A stretch of 64,000 nt of DNA, from NCBI GenBank assembly GCA_008690995.1, contig VRMN01000025.1, forward strand, positions 1 to 64,000, given 5' to 3'. Numbering within the stretch: position 1 is the first letter of the stretch; each line of letters starts with the position of its first letter. The notes beneath the pieces are model-generated. The model was not told the DNA's origin, did not search any database, and worked only from the letters and a program-made list of their open reading frames with translations. The translations under genes were made by a program, and so were the position numbers. This DNA comes from Porphyridium purpureum. Lineage: Eukaryota > Rhodophyta > Bangiophyceae > Porphyridiales > Porphyridiaceae. This document shows positions 56,501 to 64,000 of the stretch, piece by piece.

Positions 56501-57329
56501 AACACTTGCCCAGTCGCTCGATATACTGCTGCATATCCTTAGCTCCCAATGCGCAATTAAGGCCAACTGCGAATGGTTTGGCGTGTGAAATCGAGATCCA
56601 AAACGCCTCAGTTGTCTGGCCCGAAAGAGTACGACCGCTGTTATCAACAATTGTGCCTGAGACAAAAATAGGCTTCCTTTCGTATTCAACATTCTCGGCA
56701 TAAAATTTGTCGATCGCGAACAGCGCCGCCTTTGCGTTCAGCGTGTCGAAGACGGTCTCAACTAACAGCACATCAACCTTCCCGTCCAAGAGCCCACGTA
56801 CCTGCTTCTCGTACGCGTCGACCACCTCATTGAAAGTGATGTTTCGAAAGGCGGGGTTCTCCACCGAGGGGGAAACCGACAGCGTGCGATTCGTTGGGCC
56901 GATCGATCCACAAACGTAACGAGGTTTCTCGGGGCTCAGCGCAGTATATTTGTCGGCGGCCCTTCGGGCACATTCAGCGCCACACTTGTTGATGAGATAC
57001 ACATCTTCTGGATCCTTTTCCAGTGCGTAGTCTGCCTGGGCAATCCAAGTCCCTGAAAATGTGTTCGTTTCCAAGAAGTCTGCTCCAGCTTCAAGGTAGC
57101 TTTCGTGGATCGCCTGAATAATATCCGGACGCGTGACAGACAAGATGTCGTTATTTCCTTTGAGATCATGTGTGTGATTCTTGTACCGATCACCTCGGAA
57201 GTCCTCCTCCGTCAATTTATAACCCTGAATCATCGTTCCCATTCCACCGTCGATGAACATGATCTTTTCCTGCATCCGCTTCCGCAGATCTTTGAAGATC
57301 TGGGGCTCCCCGGACTGTGGAAGCGACAT
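53520..57329 (-). CDS. METH: Cobalamin-dependent methionine synthase
   Basis: Transfers the methyl group of 5-methyltetrahydrofolate to homocysteine through cobalamin, giving methionine in the cytosol. The 1269 residues match the family's usual length (human about 1265) and carry all four modules: homocysteine-binding domain (1-~340) with zinc cysteines C259, C322 and C323; pterin-binding domain (~365-630, starting [11 protein letters not shown]); cobalamin domain (~660-900) with the DVHDIG motif (785-790), whose H787 is the axial cobalt ligand, and the [11 protein letters not shown] and GGATTSK loops; and the reactivation domain (~945-1269) with the AdoMet-binding [15 protein letters not shown]. 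The ATG at 57329 begins just before the conserved fold. The presence of METH means a cobalamin requirement or benefit, as documented in many algae. Confidence 0.97.
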   Translation of the reverse strand: MSLPQSGEPQIFKDLRKRMQEKIMFIDGGMGTMIQGYKLTEEDFRGDRYKNHTHDLKGNNDILSVTRPDIIQAIHESYLEAGADFLETNTFSGTWIAQADYALEKDPEDVYLINKCGAECARRAADKYTALSPEKPRYVCGSIGPTNRTLSVSPSVENPAFRNITFNEVVDAYEKQVRGLLDGKVDVLLVETVFDTLNAKAALFAIDKFYAENVEYERKPIFVSGTIVDNSGRTLSGQTTEAFWISISHAKPFAVGLNCALGAKDMQQYIERLGKCSDAFIICYPNAGLPNAMGGYDETPEDTANALEPFGTERLVNIVGGCCGTTPAHIKAIHDVLHEKPVHKPPHLEPLLRLSGLEPFILDPKFVNFVNIGERCNVAGSAAFKKHVVAGNYDKMLEIAIKQVENGAQLIDLNFDEGLLDANVIMRRFCNLLATEPDAARVPFVIDSSKLSVVEDGLQTTQGKCVVNSISLKEGEEKFIEVATTIKRYGAAVVVMAFDEEGQAATTEDKVRICTRAYRILVDRVGFPATDIIFDPNILTVATGIEEHNRYALNFIEACKIIRETLPHCHISGGVSNVSFSFRGNNVLREAMHSAFLYHGIKNKMDMGIVNAGLIPVYTDVDPYLRELIEDVLLYRNNEATEKLLAHSLTMGKEGDRKQSDEEKNRWRTGTVQERLHHALVKGIDQYVMDDAEEARLLYPKPLSVIEGPLMDGMNTVGDLFGAGKMFLPQVIKSARVMKKAVSVLIPYMEAEKEQRMKEALARGEASSAESMYNGTMVIATVKGDVHDIGKNIVAVVLGCNNYNVIDLGVMCPAEKILDACIEHRADVLGLSGLITPSLDEMVDVAAKMQKKDFKIPLLIGGATTSKMHTAVKIAPRYSGASIHVLDASRAVAVVSSLLDKSARDDYKADVAEEYEDLREEHYAGLEERKSLSIDEARKKALRIDFVKCPPAPKPRVLGITKLEDYPIENLIPFIDWNPFFQTWQLRGKYPNRGYPKIFNDANVGEEARKLFDDAQIMLKEFIADDSITCNGVLALYPANSVGDDIEVYANDEARSDGTRTTVLHTIRQQVEKEDENARYLALADFIAPKDSGIADYVGMFAVTAGLGTENLIRKYKEELDDFKIIMVEAIADRLAEAFAEVIHLECRKTYWGYAPEETLEIDDLLKIKYDGIRPAPGYPSQPDHTEKQVMWDLMQANELGIELSESYAMMPAASVSGLIFAHSQAQYFAVGKINHDQAASYAERKGMSMNVAEKWLRPILSYDTDVDV

Positions 57330-58116
57330 GGCAAAAGCGTACGGGCTCCCCGCCTCCCTTCAATTCCTCCCCAACGAGTCTCTCACGAGCCTCGTCTACG
57401 TAGTTCTCGGAACCGACGAACCAAACTGACGATGGATTCCTCGGAGCACGCGTGGCAAGCGTACGACTATATGTGAGTCGCACGGCTCCTGGGACGGAGG
57501 AAGGTAAGCCTATGCAGCCCCTTTCCACTGCAAGAGTTTCCAATGGCTGGAGGGACCAGCACCTCGCGCGACGCCCGTCTCGTAATCTCTGCCGCTGGGA
57601 TGAGCACCGCTGAGACAGCGTGCTCGTGCGCCCCGCGTGTGTTACGCAAGCCGCGGCCTCACACGTCCTGGGCGCGGGCGCGGGCGGCGCAACGTCGCGA
57701 TGAAACACGGACAATCCGGAAAACACGACTCTGAAACTGAAAACGCTCGGCTCTGCAGTTCGCGCCCGCTGGAATCGACCTTCTCGCACCTGCGCTACGT
57801 TGTCCACGGACATGCACCCCGATCGCGGGACCTTAACACGGCCGCCCGTCCGCCCCAGAATCACTGTGGAACCAGGTACTCTTAGAGGTACACCTGCAAG
57901 TGAAAATGTACAGCAGTTTCGACTCGAGCCGCGCGGACTGTGCGAACTTCGTGCTTGCCAGTTGAATGGCGCGCGAGTGGGCCGGGGAGGAACGCCCGGT
58001 CGTCCCTGCACGCAAGACAGGGAGTGGTTATGATTGGTTTCATACCCCACAGGATCTGGTGAGGCTGGCAGTGCATCGCCAGGCAAGCGACTGCGCAGGA
58101 GCGCGAGAACTGCACG
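57330..58116. promoter_or_regulatory. Divergent intergenic region between METH and the TFIIB-like gene
   Basis: 787 bp between head-to-head starts. Three GTAC cores lie at 57875-57911 (GGTACT, GGTACACC, TGTACAG). Long frames here do not resemble proteins. A cobalamin riboswitch would not be expected in a eukaryote, and none was seen. Confidence 0.4.
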
Positions 58117-59646
58117 TTGGGGAACCTGAGCAGCGGCCCCGCATCGGGTCAGTCATCTGGCGAACGTGCCTCGGCTCCATGCGGTGACATGGTGGGCTCG
58201 CATGATTTCTGCACGGACTGTCGCTCCAGTGACGTGCAGCTCAACGTCGTTGCTCGCGTAGTACAGTGTCGCGCGTGCCATTTCATACTCGAAGAACGAC
58301 TGCCGTTGCCATGTGAAGTGCACGCCCTCACCCATATTGAGGAGTTGCATTGTGCCATCACGCCAGACTTTGTCGCCCAGCACCTTGTTCACGCTGAAAT
58401 TCGCGACGATCCTTACTTTACGCGAGGCTTTATCACAGCTTTCCGAAACCTCATTCCTGTTCGAGAGCCCCTGGTATGCGCCGCGGCCCGCTCGATTTCC
58501 GGGGATCTTGCAGAAATGGAGCGCATCTTAGGAGACGCCGTGTACGCTTGTTATGTGGGTTATAATGGCCGTGCTCTCCGCCCGATGGCGCCGCAGCAGC
58601 GCTCCGCAAAGGTGGGAAAGAGTGATGGAGGAAATATTGGCGGTCCCGGCGCATCTTCTTCTGCGTTGGCTAGTGAAACGCGTTATCGGATCGTTAATTA
58701 CTTTTTGATTCTGGAGGTATGTGTTCTGATTGGCATTCCGCGCCGGATCGTAGAGCTGGCAAATTTCATTTTTCGCCGGGTTGTGGCACGCATTTCACTG
58801 CGGAATCGGTCTGTTGAAACCCTTGCCATTGCATCTCTTGTATGTGCAGTTGAGCGCCAGCGCCACCGAAAAGACGTTTTGGTTTCCACAGTGTCAGAGG
58901 AGCATGCAGATGTCATTCTTCCGCACTACACTGATATCGCTCGTCTTTCCGGTGAAGACCCCAAAGCTGTACTGAAGTATTTGCGCTTTGTGAATGATAC
59001 TCTGACGGTGTCGAAACCGCGTCAGGTTATTGCGAGTCCGGTCGTTGTGCAAACTCTTTGTTCGCAGCTTGAATTGGAAGATCCGGTCAGAGACTTGTGC
59101 AATGAAATTCTTATTCGCGTCGCCCAGCTTGAGTACGGATCGCGTCGAAATCGCACAAGCCTTATTGCCGGCGCCCTTTTAATGGCCATTTCGATTGAAT
59201 CGACAACCAGGAAAACTCAGGCCGAGGTGGCGCGCGCGACGAAGACCTCTGAAGTGACGTTGCGGAAAGTTGTCAAGGAACTTGTGGAGCGTCTCAGAGA
59301 AATCATCCCTCCCCAACAGGTCGCAAAAGCAGAAAGAAAATTCCGAGTCAGGGCGAGTCCAGAAACTGGAGCAACGAACGATGAAGATGGGCGTGCTCAG
59401 GCGTCGATCAGCACAGACACAGATTCTCTTGTAGAACACTTGAGAGTATTTTCGTCCGTTGCAGCAGCCTCGATTTTCGCTACTGGCCCGGACGTGCGGG
59501 CGGCGCGGAACGCAAATCCGGGAGGGCGGTCACCAAGGCAACCCAAAGGCCTTTGGTCGATACCCTGTGCGCCTCGTCCGCCTTCTTTGGAAAACAAGTC
59601 TTACGATTCACACCAGGACTTGCCTTGGGAAAGCTGGACCAACTGA
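58117..59646 (+). CDS. TFIIB-family transcription factor
   Basis: A 509-residue protein with the TFIIB plan: an N-terminal zinc ribbon (C32-x2-C35 ... C51-x2-C54), a linker, and two cyclin-like repeats (about 195-295 and 305-395). The second holds the family's most typical stretch, in which SLIAGALLMAIS leads into TQAEVARATKTSEVTLRKVVKEL. Such factors bridge TBP and RNA polymerase at promoters. Departures from standard TFIIB include a Gly/Ser-rich insertion within the first cyclin region (~155-190) and a ~110-residue Ser/Ala-rich tail. It may be TFIIB itself, a BRF or a plant pBrp-like paralogue; I cannot decide between them. The start at 58117 lies 31 residues before the zinc ribbon; Met25 is an alternative. 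Confidence 0.8.
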   Translation: MGNLSSGPASGQSSGERASAPCGDMVGSHDFCTDCRSSDVQLNVVARVVQCRACHFILEERLPLPCEVHALTHIEELHCAITPDFVAQHLVHAEIRDDPYFTRGFITAFRNLIPVREPLVCAAARSISGDLAEMERILGDAVYACYVGYNGRALRPMAPQQRSAKVGKSDGGNIGGPGASSSALASETRYRIVNYFLILEVCVLIGIPRRIVELANFIFRRVVARISLRNRSVETLAIASLVCAVERQRHRKDVLVSTVSEEHADVILPHYTDIARLSGEDPKAVLKYLRFVNDTLTVSKPRQVIASPVVVQTLCSQLELEDPVRDLCNEILIRVAQLEYGSRRNRTSLIAGALLMAISIESTTRKTQAEVARATKTSEVTLRKVVKELVERLREIIPPQQVAKAERKFRVRASPETGATNDEDGRAQASISTDTDSLVEHLRVFSSVAAASIFATGPDVRAARNANPGGRSPRQPKGLWSIPCAPRPPSLENKSYDSHQDLPWESWTN

Positions 59647-60207
59647 GAAGGACATGCAGATCTGGCGTTGCATCGGAAATCGTGCCAGTGTCTCCTCGTA
59701 CTAGACGTGACGACGGGGTGGACGTAGGAGAGCAAGTCGTTGCAAACTGTTAGTTGTGAAATGTAAGTGTCCTGTCGCTGGTGGCGTTGACCCAGCGTTC
59801 ACGCGCGTGGTGGGTCATAGATTCTCCTGAATTTCTGTTCGCGCAGCAGTTCCGCGACGTGAGCCGCCTGGTTTCCTCGGTGCGCACCGTGCTTACATTC
59901 TGTGTACAGTGAAAATAAAGCTGCGGAGAACATGTCTTGTACCAGCTTGACAGCGAGAACATACTGCTGGCGGTGGCGTGCGTCATTTTCTTCCCGAGCT
60001 GGAGCATTGCACGGGCGTCTACCTTCTTGTGACTGTCTATTTGTTTGCCGGCTCACCCGTCGTTTCCCGTGGAACAGTGTGCCTGCCCTGGGTGCTCTGC
60101 AACAACGGTGTTCCGCACTTGTCCAACTGTGTATAGAAAGCTGGCGACCGGAAACTAAGTGGACGCGCGAGACGCTCTCTTCTCTGCGACACGCTCCTCT
60201 CTTTGGA
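59647..60207. other. Intergenic region upstream of the TVP15-like gene
   Basis: About 560 bp. An in-frame ATG at 59902 would extend the next gene by 102 residues, but that extension has no membrane-protein or targeting character. A GTGTACAGTG motif lies near 59904. Nothing else was recognised. Confidence 0.35.
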
Positions 60208-60753
60208 ATGGAAGGCGCAGACGACCGCTGCTGTGGCCTGGGACGATGGAACCTGGCGCCTCTGAGCAAATGGGGGAACGTTTGCCTCGGCCTATACTTT
60301 GCGGTCGTGGGAGTGTTCTCTATTATAAGCATCTTCACCCTTCTGTCGGGCGCGCTGGCGAGCCCGATTGGATTCGTACTTTTCCTCTGGATCGCTGTAT
60401 TCGGAGTCTTCTTGGTTTTCGGCGAGCTTGACTTTCCAGAGGCATTCATTCGATACTTCTTTTTCCTCCGCGGCGCTTACCTCCGAGCAGGCTTCATCTT
60501 GTTTGTTTGCACGCTTGCGCTTACTGCTGGATTTACGGGCTCAATCAGCAGCGTGACGAATGTCCTGCTGTTGATTGGCGGGTTTGCTGCTCTCTTCTTC
60601 GGAATTCTGTGCTTCTGCTACGGGGCTGACCACAACGAAGAATCTGACGGCGGGTTCGAATCTTCCGGCAATGTTGGATCTAAGGTGTCTGGGGCCTCTG
60701 GGGCCTCTGGCAAGCAGTCCGCTTCCGTACGAAATCCTGTCATGGCAATCTGA
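60208..60753 (+). CDS. Four-span membrane protein, COPI-associated/TVP15-like
   Basis: A 181-residue protein from the ATG at 60208 (MEGADDRCCGLG). Four hydrophobic segments lie at about 22-44, 48-70, 85-107 and 113-138. Length, number of spans and the segment YFFFLRGAYLRAGFILFVCTLAL between spans two and three resemble the COPI-associated/TVP15 family of Golgi membrane proteins. The last 40 residues form a soluble Ser/Gly-rich tail with a GASGASGKQSAS run, probably cytosolic. The frame opens at 59902, but the added residues lack conserved features. Assignment is by overall pattern and is only moderately secure. Confidence 0.6.
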   Translation: MEGADDRCCGLGRWNLAPLSKWGNVCLGLYFAVVGVFSIISIFTLLSGALASPIGFVLFLWIAVFGVFLVFGELDFPEAFIRYFFFLRGAYLRAGFILFVCTLALTAGFTGSISSVTNVLLLIGGFAALFFGILCFCYGADHNEESDGGFESSGNVGSKVSGASGASGKQSASVRNPVMAI

Positions 60754-61059
60754 TGAGTAGAGAAGGTTTAACCCTTGTAAGATCGTACAATAAACCCGGG
60801 GAAATACCCGCAGTTTGTTGAATCAGGATCCGTCCACGTCACGGGGGCTCACAGGGAATTTGGCGGGCGCGGAGAAACAAAATCATTAACAGGTTTTGAG
60901 AGATCCGCCGCATAAAGCCTCTAGTTCAACAGACCAACATCGTAAAGCATTTTACTCGACCAGGTCGTCCCTAGGCGCCAAAGACCTCACGCAAGACTTC
61001 ACACAAGATGACCGCCCATCAAGCTACTCATGCGGAAAAGGATGCCGTTGCAATCCAAG
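60754..61059. terminator. Convergent 3' flanks
   Basis: A 306-bp gap between two convergent stops, expected to hold both polyadenylation sites. ACAATAAACC near 60787 contains a possible AATAAA signal for the plus-strand gene. Confidence 0.35.
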
Positions 61060-63162
61060 TTACAAACAGCTTCCGTTAGTGCGACCAAAATCTGAGCCAA
61101 AGTACCAGACACGCGAGAAGGTCATTAGCATGATAATGGAATCACACAAACTCACAGTAATTATGAGAACCGCAAATCCAAGCTTGAACGGGTGCAAGCC
61201 ATAGTCCCACATGTTCGCGAGCAGCGAACCAAACACATCAGGATAAAATCTCTTGACATACCACACATACACCGCGAAGAAAATGAACATCAGAACAGCC
61301 ACAATACCGGAAAAGCCCAGTGACCATGCGTAATCAGTCCATGTGAAAGAGCGATTGTCGAAAAAGTTCAAAGCAACATTCGAACTGTCGTTGAACGGGA
61401 ATGCATCCGTATTCAACCCAACCAGGAAAATCCAACTGATGAAAATATAGGCGGCATACGCAGAGAGCGAACCCCAAAACACGAAAAAGTCAAAGAAGCT
61501 TTTCGCCCGCCGGTAGTCTGGATGGGCATTTGTGGTGCCTCGTCCGTTGAAGTCCATGTCCACCTCCACGGGGAATGCAGAGTAGTCAATCACTGGCGCA
61601 CACATCAGTAATGGCTTCAGAATTTTCTTGATCCAGTTCCTAAATCGAAACCACAAGTTGCTCTGGTGGAAGAAAGCCACGAACATATGCGACAGCGGTC
61701 CGGAGAAGAGTGCAAGGTACGTTCCCCAGGCCTCGCTGTAATTATCGTCGTCGTTGTCGATATTTGGAGTTGAAAATGCAATAAACGCGGCTGACATACT
61801 GTAAACTGAAAGTCCAGAAAGCGCAAAGTTCATGTCCACGCTGAATCGCATAGCCTGATGCTGAATCACTTTCCGGAACGCAACGCTGAACATGCTGAAG
61901 ATGAATGCAATCAAGGTCTTAATGTTGTCGTCTGCTGCTTTGGACGCAATCATGTATGCAGCGAAAACCATGAACATCAACATGCGCGTGAAGCTTATTT
62001 TCAACCACTGATTGTAATCCGCGTTTTCATCGTCCGTGAGCTGATACTTGCGGCCTTCTCCACGAGGATTCAACAAAGCGAGAGTCTTACGCAATGTCAG
62101 CCCCGCATCCTTGTACTCCCGAACCTCATCTCTGTCATGCATGGAATGATAGAATGGTCGCTTCAAGTACTTGTACCAAGACAGCACAATGCAGTAAGAT
62201 ATCGAGCGAGATACCAGAGCTTGGCAGGTAAATGTTCCGACCGTAGCGGAGATGGCGGCCCATATGCCACACTGCACACAGTAGACCGTCAGCAGCATCG
62301 GGAAGTAGAAAAAGAAATTGCGCCATGGAAGCGTTCGATCCAACGCTGCGAACATGAGTGTTACATCCGCAAATGCCCATACTACCTCATTAATGGGATT
62401 CGTCACGAAGACCCAGACAGCAAACTCTCGGAATCCGCACTCAAGAAAATCACCAAGCGGAATGACACCGAAGAAAATGAGACAATAAATGGACGGGAGA
62501 GCAATAGAGATAACCGATAGGAAAAAAATGAAGCCAAACACTGAGGAGCGCTGAAGGAACCAGCGAACAACGTGTCCGAGCCCAAGGACATGAGGGATCG
62601 TCTGCAAATTGACATGCCGTTTGAGGGCATCAGGAAGGTCGATATGCTCTCGATCGAAAAGAGGATGGTAGCTGCGTTCTAGACCTACTGGGGGAAGCTT
62701 CCAATGAAACTTGTCGGCCAAAGTGGGCAAGAAAGCCTCCGGCAACTCCAGCGTGTCTTGATCTGCACCGAGAATCATCCAACTCCACCACCACAACCCG
62801 CAGCCATAATATTCAAATGGGTCCTCCTTGCCGTTCTCCTTGTATTTTCTCCACTTCTCCGGATACTTCACCTTCGAGCCACGTTGAGGTGTTTTCCAAA
62901 AGGGCAATCGTTCGAATTCGTCAACCTCAACACCGACCAAGTCTTCTATGATTTGCGCGTCGACGCCCATCCGCTGGAAGTAATTTTGAAACTGGGCTTC
63001 AGTTGTTGGATCAGATGCAAGCAAAGAAGGATGCTTGGAAGTGACTTTTGGCTTCGCCTCCTCCTTGCCATTGCTCGACGAGTCTTCGGCTGCGGAGACC
63101 GCGTGGTCCATGTTGCCCGAGGTCGACGGCGCCGTCGTCTCGAGGCCACCGGCGTCCTCCAT
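61060..63162 (-). CDS. Large polytopic membrane protein, orphan
   Basis: I do not recognise this 700-residue protein. The first 200 residues are soluble: an acidic low-complexity start, then a conserved-looking part with aromatic clusters (GCGLWWWSWMILG near 120-132). From about 205 on there are roughly ten hydrophobic segments, including 208-234, 248-275 and 283-312, with a cytosolic-looking loop (about 335-400, HDRDEVREYKDAGL) between groups. Several aromatic runs (FFFYFP, WIFLVG) and an acidic loop (NIDNDDDNY) are visible. Topology suggests a transporter, channel or lipid-modifying enzyme, but no signature motif for any of these was seen. The start codon precedes a low-complexity leader, and a CGCA microsatellite lies about 110 bp upstream. 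Confidence 0.7.
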   Translation of the reverse strand: MEDAGGLETTAPSTSGNMDHAVSAAEDSSSNGKEEAKPKVTSKHPSLLASDPTTEAQFQNYFQRMGVDAQIIEDLVGVEVDEFERLPFWKTPQRGSKVKYPEKWRKYKENGKEDPFEYYGCGLWWWSWMILGADQDTLELPEAFLPTLADKFHWKLPPVGLERSYHPLFDREHIDLPDALKRHVNLQTIPHVLGLGHVVRWFLQRSSVFGFIFFLSVISIALPSIYCLIFFGVIPLGDFLECGFREFAVWVFVTNPINEVVWAFADVTLMFAALDRTLPWRNFFFYFPMLLTVYCVQCGIWAAISATVGTFTCQALVSRSISYCIVLSWYKYLKRPFYHSMHDRDEVREYKDAGLTLRKTLALLNPRGEGRKYQLTDDENADYNQWLKISFTRMLMFMVFAAYMIASKAADDNIKTLIAFIFSMFSVAFRKVIQHQAMRFSVDMNFALSGLSVYSMSAAFIAFSTPNIDNDDDNYSEAWGTYLALFSGPLSHMFVAFFHQSNLWFRFRNWIKKILKPLLMCAPVIDYSAFPVEVDMDFNGRGTTNAHPDYRRAKSFFDFFVFWGSLSAYAAYIFISWIFLVGLNTDAFPFNDSSNVALNFFDNRSFTWTDYAWSLGFSGIVAVLMFIFFAVYVWYVKRFYPDVFGSLLANMWDYGLHPFKLGFAVLIITVSLCDSIIMLMTFSRVWYFGSDFGRTNGSCL

Positions 63163-63270
63163 AGCACGCGTCGTGAAGGCAATTCAAGACGATCTCCTCT
63201 TTGCGCCCAATTTGAAATCAAGGTCCACGTGAGATGCTTGAAGTCACAACAACCCACCCCGCCCAGGATA

Positions 63271-63307
63271 CACGCACGCACGCACGCACACACGCACGCA
63301 CGCACGC
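63271..63307. repeat. (CGCA)n microsatellite
   Basis: About nine 4-bp units with one imperfect unit. It lies in the probable 5' untranslated or promoter region of the orphan membrane protein. Confidence 0.9.
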
Positions 63308-63523
63308 GGCTCCACAACTTTCGTTGCACGGGCGCTCGGCCGTTCGAAAAGAACTGCTCTGCCCCGCTCCTCTAATACACAATTTTTTGTACGCCATACA
63401 CCTCCCCTTTGCGGGATACTTCCTGTAGTAATTCGCGCCAGCACGTCGCGAGTCTGCTCACGGTGGCCAACGAACAGATGTTGAGCATGCATCTCCGGTG
63501 AGAGTTTCTCTCCTCCGTAAATT

Positions 63524-63530
63524 TATAAAA
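63524..63530 (+). promoter_or_regulatory. TATA box candidate for the right-edge gene
   Basis: TATAAAA lies 80 bp upstream of the ATG at 63610 in an AT-rich patch. The match is good, but the gene it would serve is only partly visible. Confidence 0.4.
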
Positions 63531-63609
63531 ACACTTCAAAGGTGTAGAAATTTACTAGAACCAAAATTCGAGCAAAGGTATGGGCGATCTGCGAGCGACG
63601 AGCGTTGTG

Positions 63610-64000
63610 ATGGATTGCGAGAGAAATACAATTTGTCCGCGGCGCAGCCGTGACCTAGCCGGGCGGTGGCCCAAGCGCGACCGCGAAGCGCACCCGACTT
63701 GTGCGAGTCAACGCACACAAAGGCCCAGGCTTGAACCGCGGAATTCTGTACTTCCAACTCGTGTTAATGGACCGGAGCATCCTGTGTCTCACCGGTCCTT
63801 GGACCAAGCCGGATCGAAAGCGGTCTGTGCTTTGTTCTTTCCTTCGCTTCAGTCTCAGGTCTCGGCCACCGAGCTTCGTGAGCTGCTCTCAAAGCACGGA
63901 GTCCCCCACATCAAGAGTCTGCGTTATATATTCTGTTTCAGGACACCAGCCGGTGTTTGGTCAGCTTGGGTCATTTCGAACGAAGTGAGGTATGCGCAGG
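63610..64000 (+). CDS. 5' part of a gene cut by the window edge
   Basis: From the ATG at 63610 the frame is open for 130 codons to the right edge. The first ~60 residues are Arg-rich (a possible organelle leader or untranslated sequence). From about residue 70 the sequence looks protein-like: VCALFFPSLQSQVSATELRELL, continuing SKHGVPHIKSLRYIFCF. That pattern (beta strand, short loop, ATELRELLSKHG helix, strand) resembles an RNA-recognition motif. The final bases read GAGGTATGCGCAG, so a splice donor at the edge is possible. Family and start are uncertain. Confidence 0.4.
   Translation, partial: MDCERNTICPRRSRDLAGRWPKRDREAHPTCASQRTQRPRLEPRNSVLPTRVNGPEHPVSHRSLDQAGSKAVCALFFPSLQSQVSATELRELLSKHGVPHIKSLRYIFCFRTPAGVWSAWVISNEVRYAQ

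Larger units (their letters stand above)
63163..63609. promoter_or_regulatory. Divergent promoter region with CGCA microsatellite
   Basis: 447 bp between two outward-facing starts. It contains the CGCA repeat (63271-63307) and a TATAAAA at 63524-63530, about 80 bp before the right-hand start. Confidence 0.45.

Noticed and set aside
57217-58086. 289-residue minus-strand frame overlapping the METH start
   Set aside because: It is in another frame from METH, contains no motif and covers the divergent promoter region.
1-64000. Bacterial origin, suggested by long intronless genes
   Set aside because: CPSF73, a TFIIB-type factor, SLC25 carrier repeats, LTR retrotransposons and TATA-type promoters are eukaryotic; some red algae have very few introns.

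Overview
The window looks like nuclear DNA of a unicellular red alga, most likely Porphyridium or a close relative. The host genes are eukaryotic but intronless, of mid GC (about 55% in a hand-counted line) and packed on both strands. Among them are a plastid-type APS reductase whose leader begins with a phenylalanine-containing motif, as rhodophyte transit peptides do, plus CPSF73, cobalamin-dependent methionine synthase and a TFIIB-like factor. The species is an inference; no rRNA or organelle gene confirms it.

Layout. 1-16.7 kb is a dense host block: an orphan membrane-anchored protein (open at the left edge), a membrane fatty acid desaturase, APS reductase, CPSF73, a fused URC1-URC4 pyrimidine-catabolism protein, a very unusual 1230-residue fusion (papain-like domain, two cyclic-nucleotide domains, EF-hand, SLC25 carrier), acylphosphatase and an acidic orphan. 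16.7-19.3 kb has no gene but holds an 11-bp minisatellite and LTR relics. 19.3-34.8 kb is filled by a young Copia family (Copia-A): one complete copy, then a composite locus with an incomplete copy, an inverted complete copy and an LTR-LTR palindrome. 34.8-39.1 kb is an AT-rich, gene-less island carrying three 14-bp iterons beside a perfect 22-bp palindrome. 39.1-51.8 kb holds a solo Gypsy LTR and a second Copia-type element (Copia-B) into which a chromovirus has inserted; both have matching target-site duplications. 51.8-53.5 kb is gene-poor. 53.5-64 kb is host again: methionine synthase, a TFIIB-family protein, a TVP15-like membrane protein, a large orphan membrane protein and the start of a further gene cut by the right edge.

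How the genes relate. There is no operon logic, but several genes are divergent pairs that share short promoters (APS reductase/CPSF73; the carrier fusion/acylphosphatase; methionine synthase/TFIIB-like). APS reductase and methionine synthase both serve sulfur assimilation and methionine supply, though 50 kb apart. GTAC-core motifs are strongly clustered in the Gypsy LTR promoter and also occur as an inverted pair in the APS reductase/CPSF73 promoter.

Most notable: (1) the papain-like/cNMP/EF-hand/SLC25 fusion; (2) the URC1-URC4 fusion; (3) Copia-A's primer-binding site, which matches the anticodon arm of initiator tRNA-Met and contains the polyprotein's first ATG; (4) the composite Copia locus and the nested chromovirus; (5) the iteron-palindrome module in the AT-rich island.
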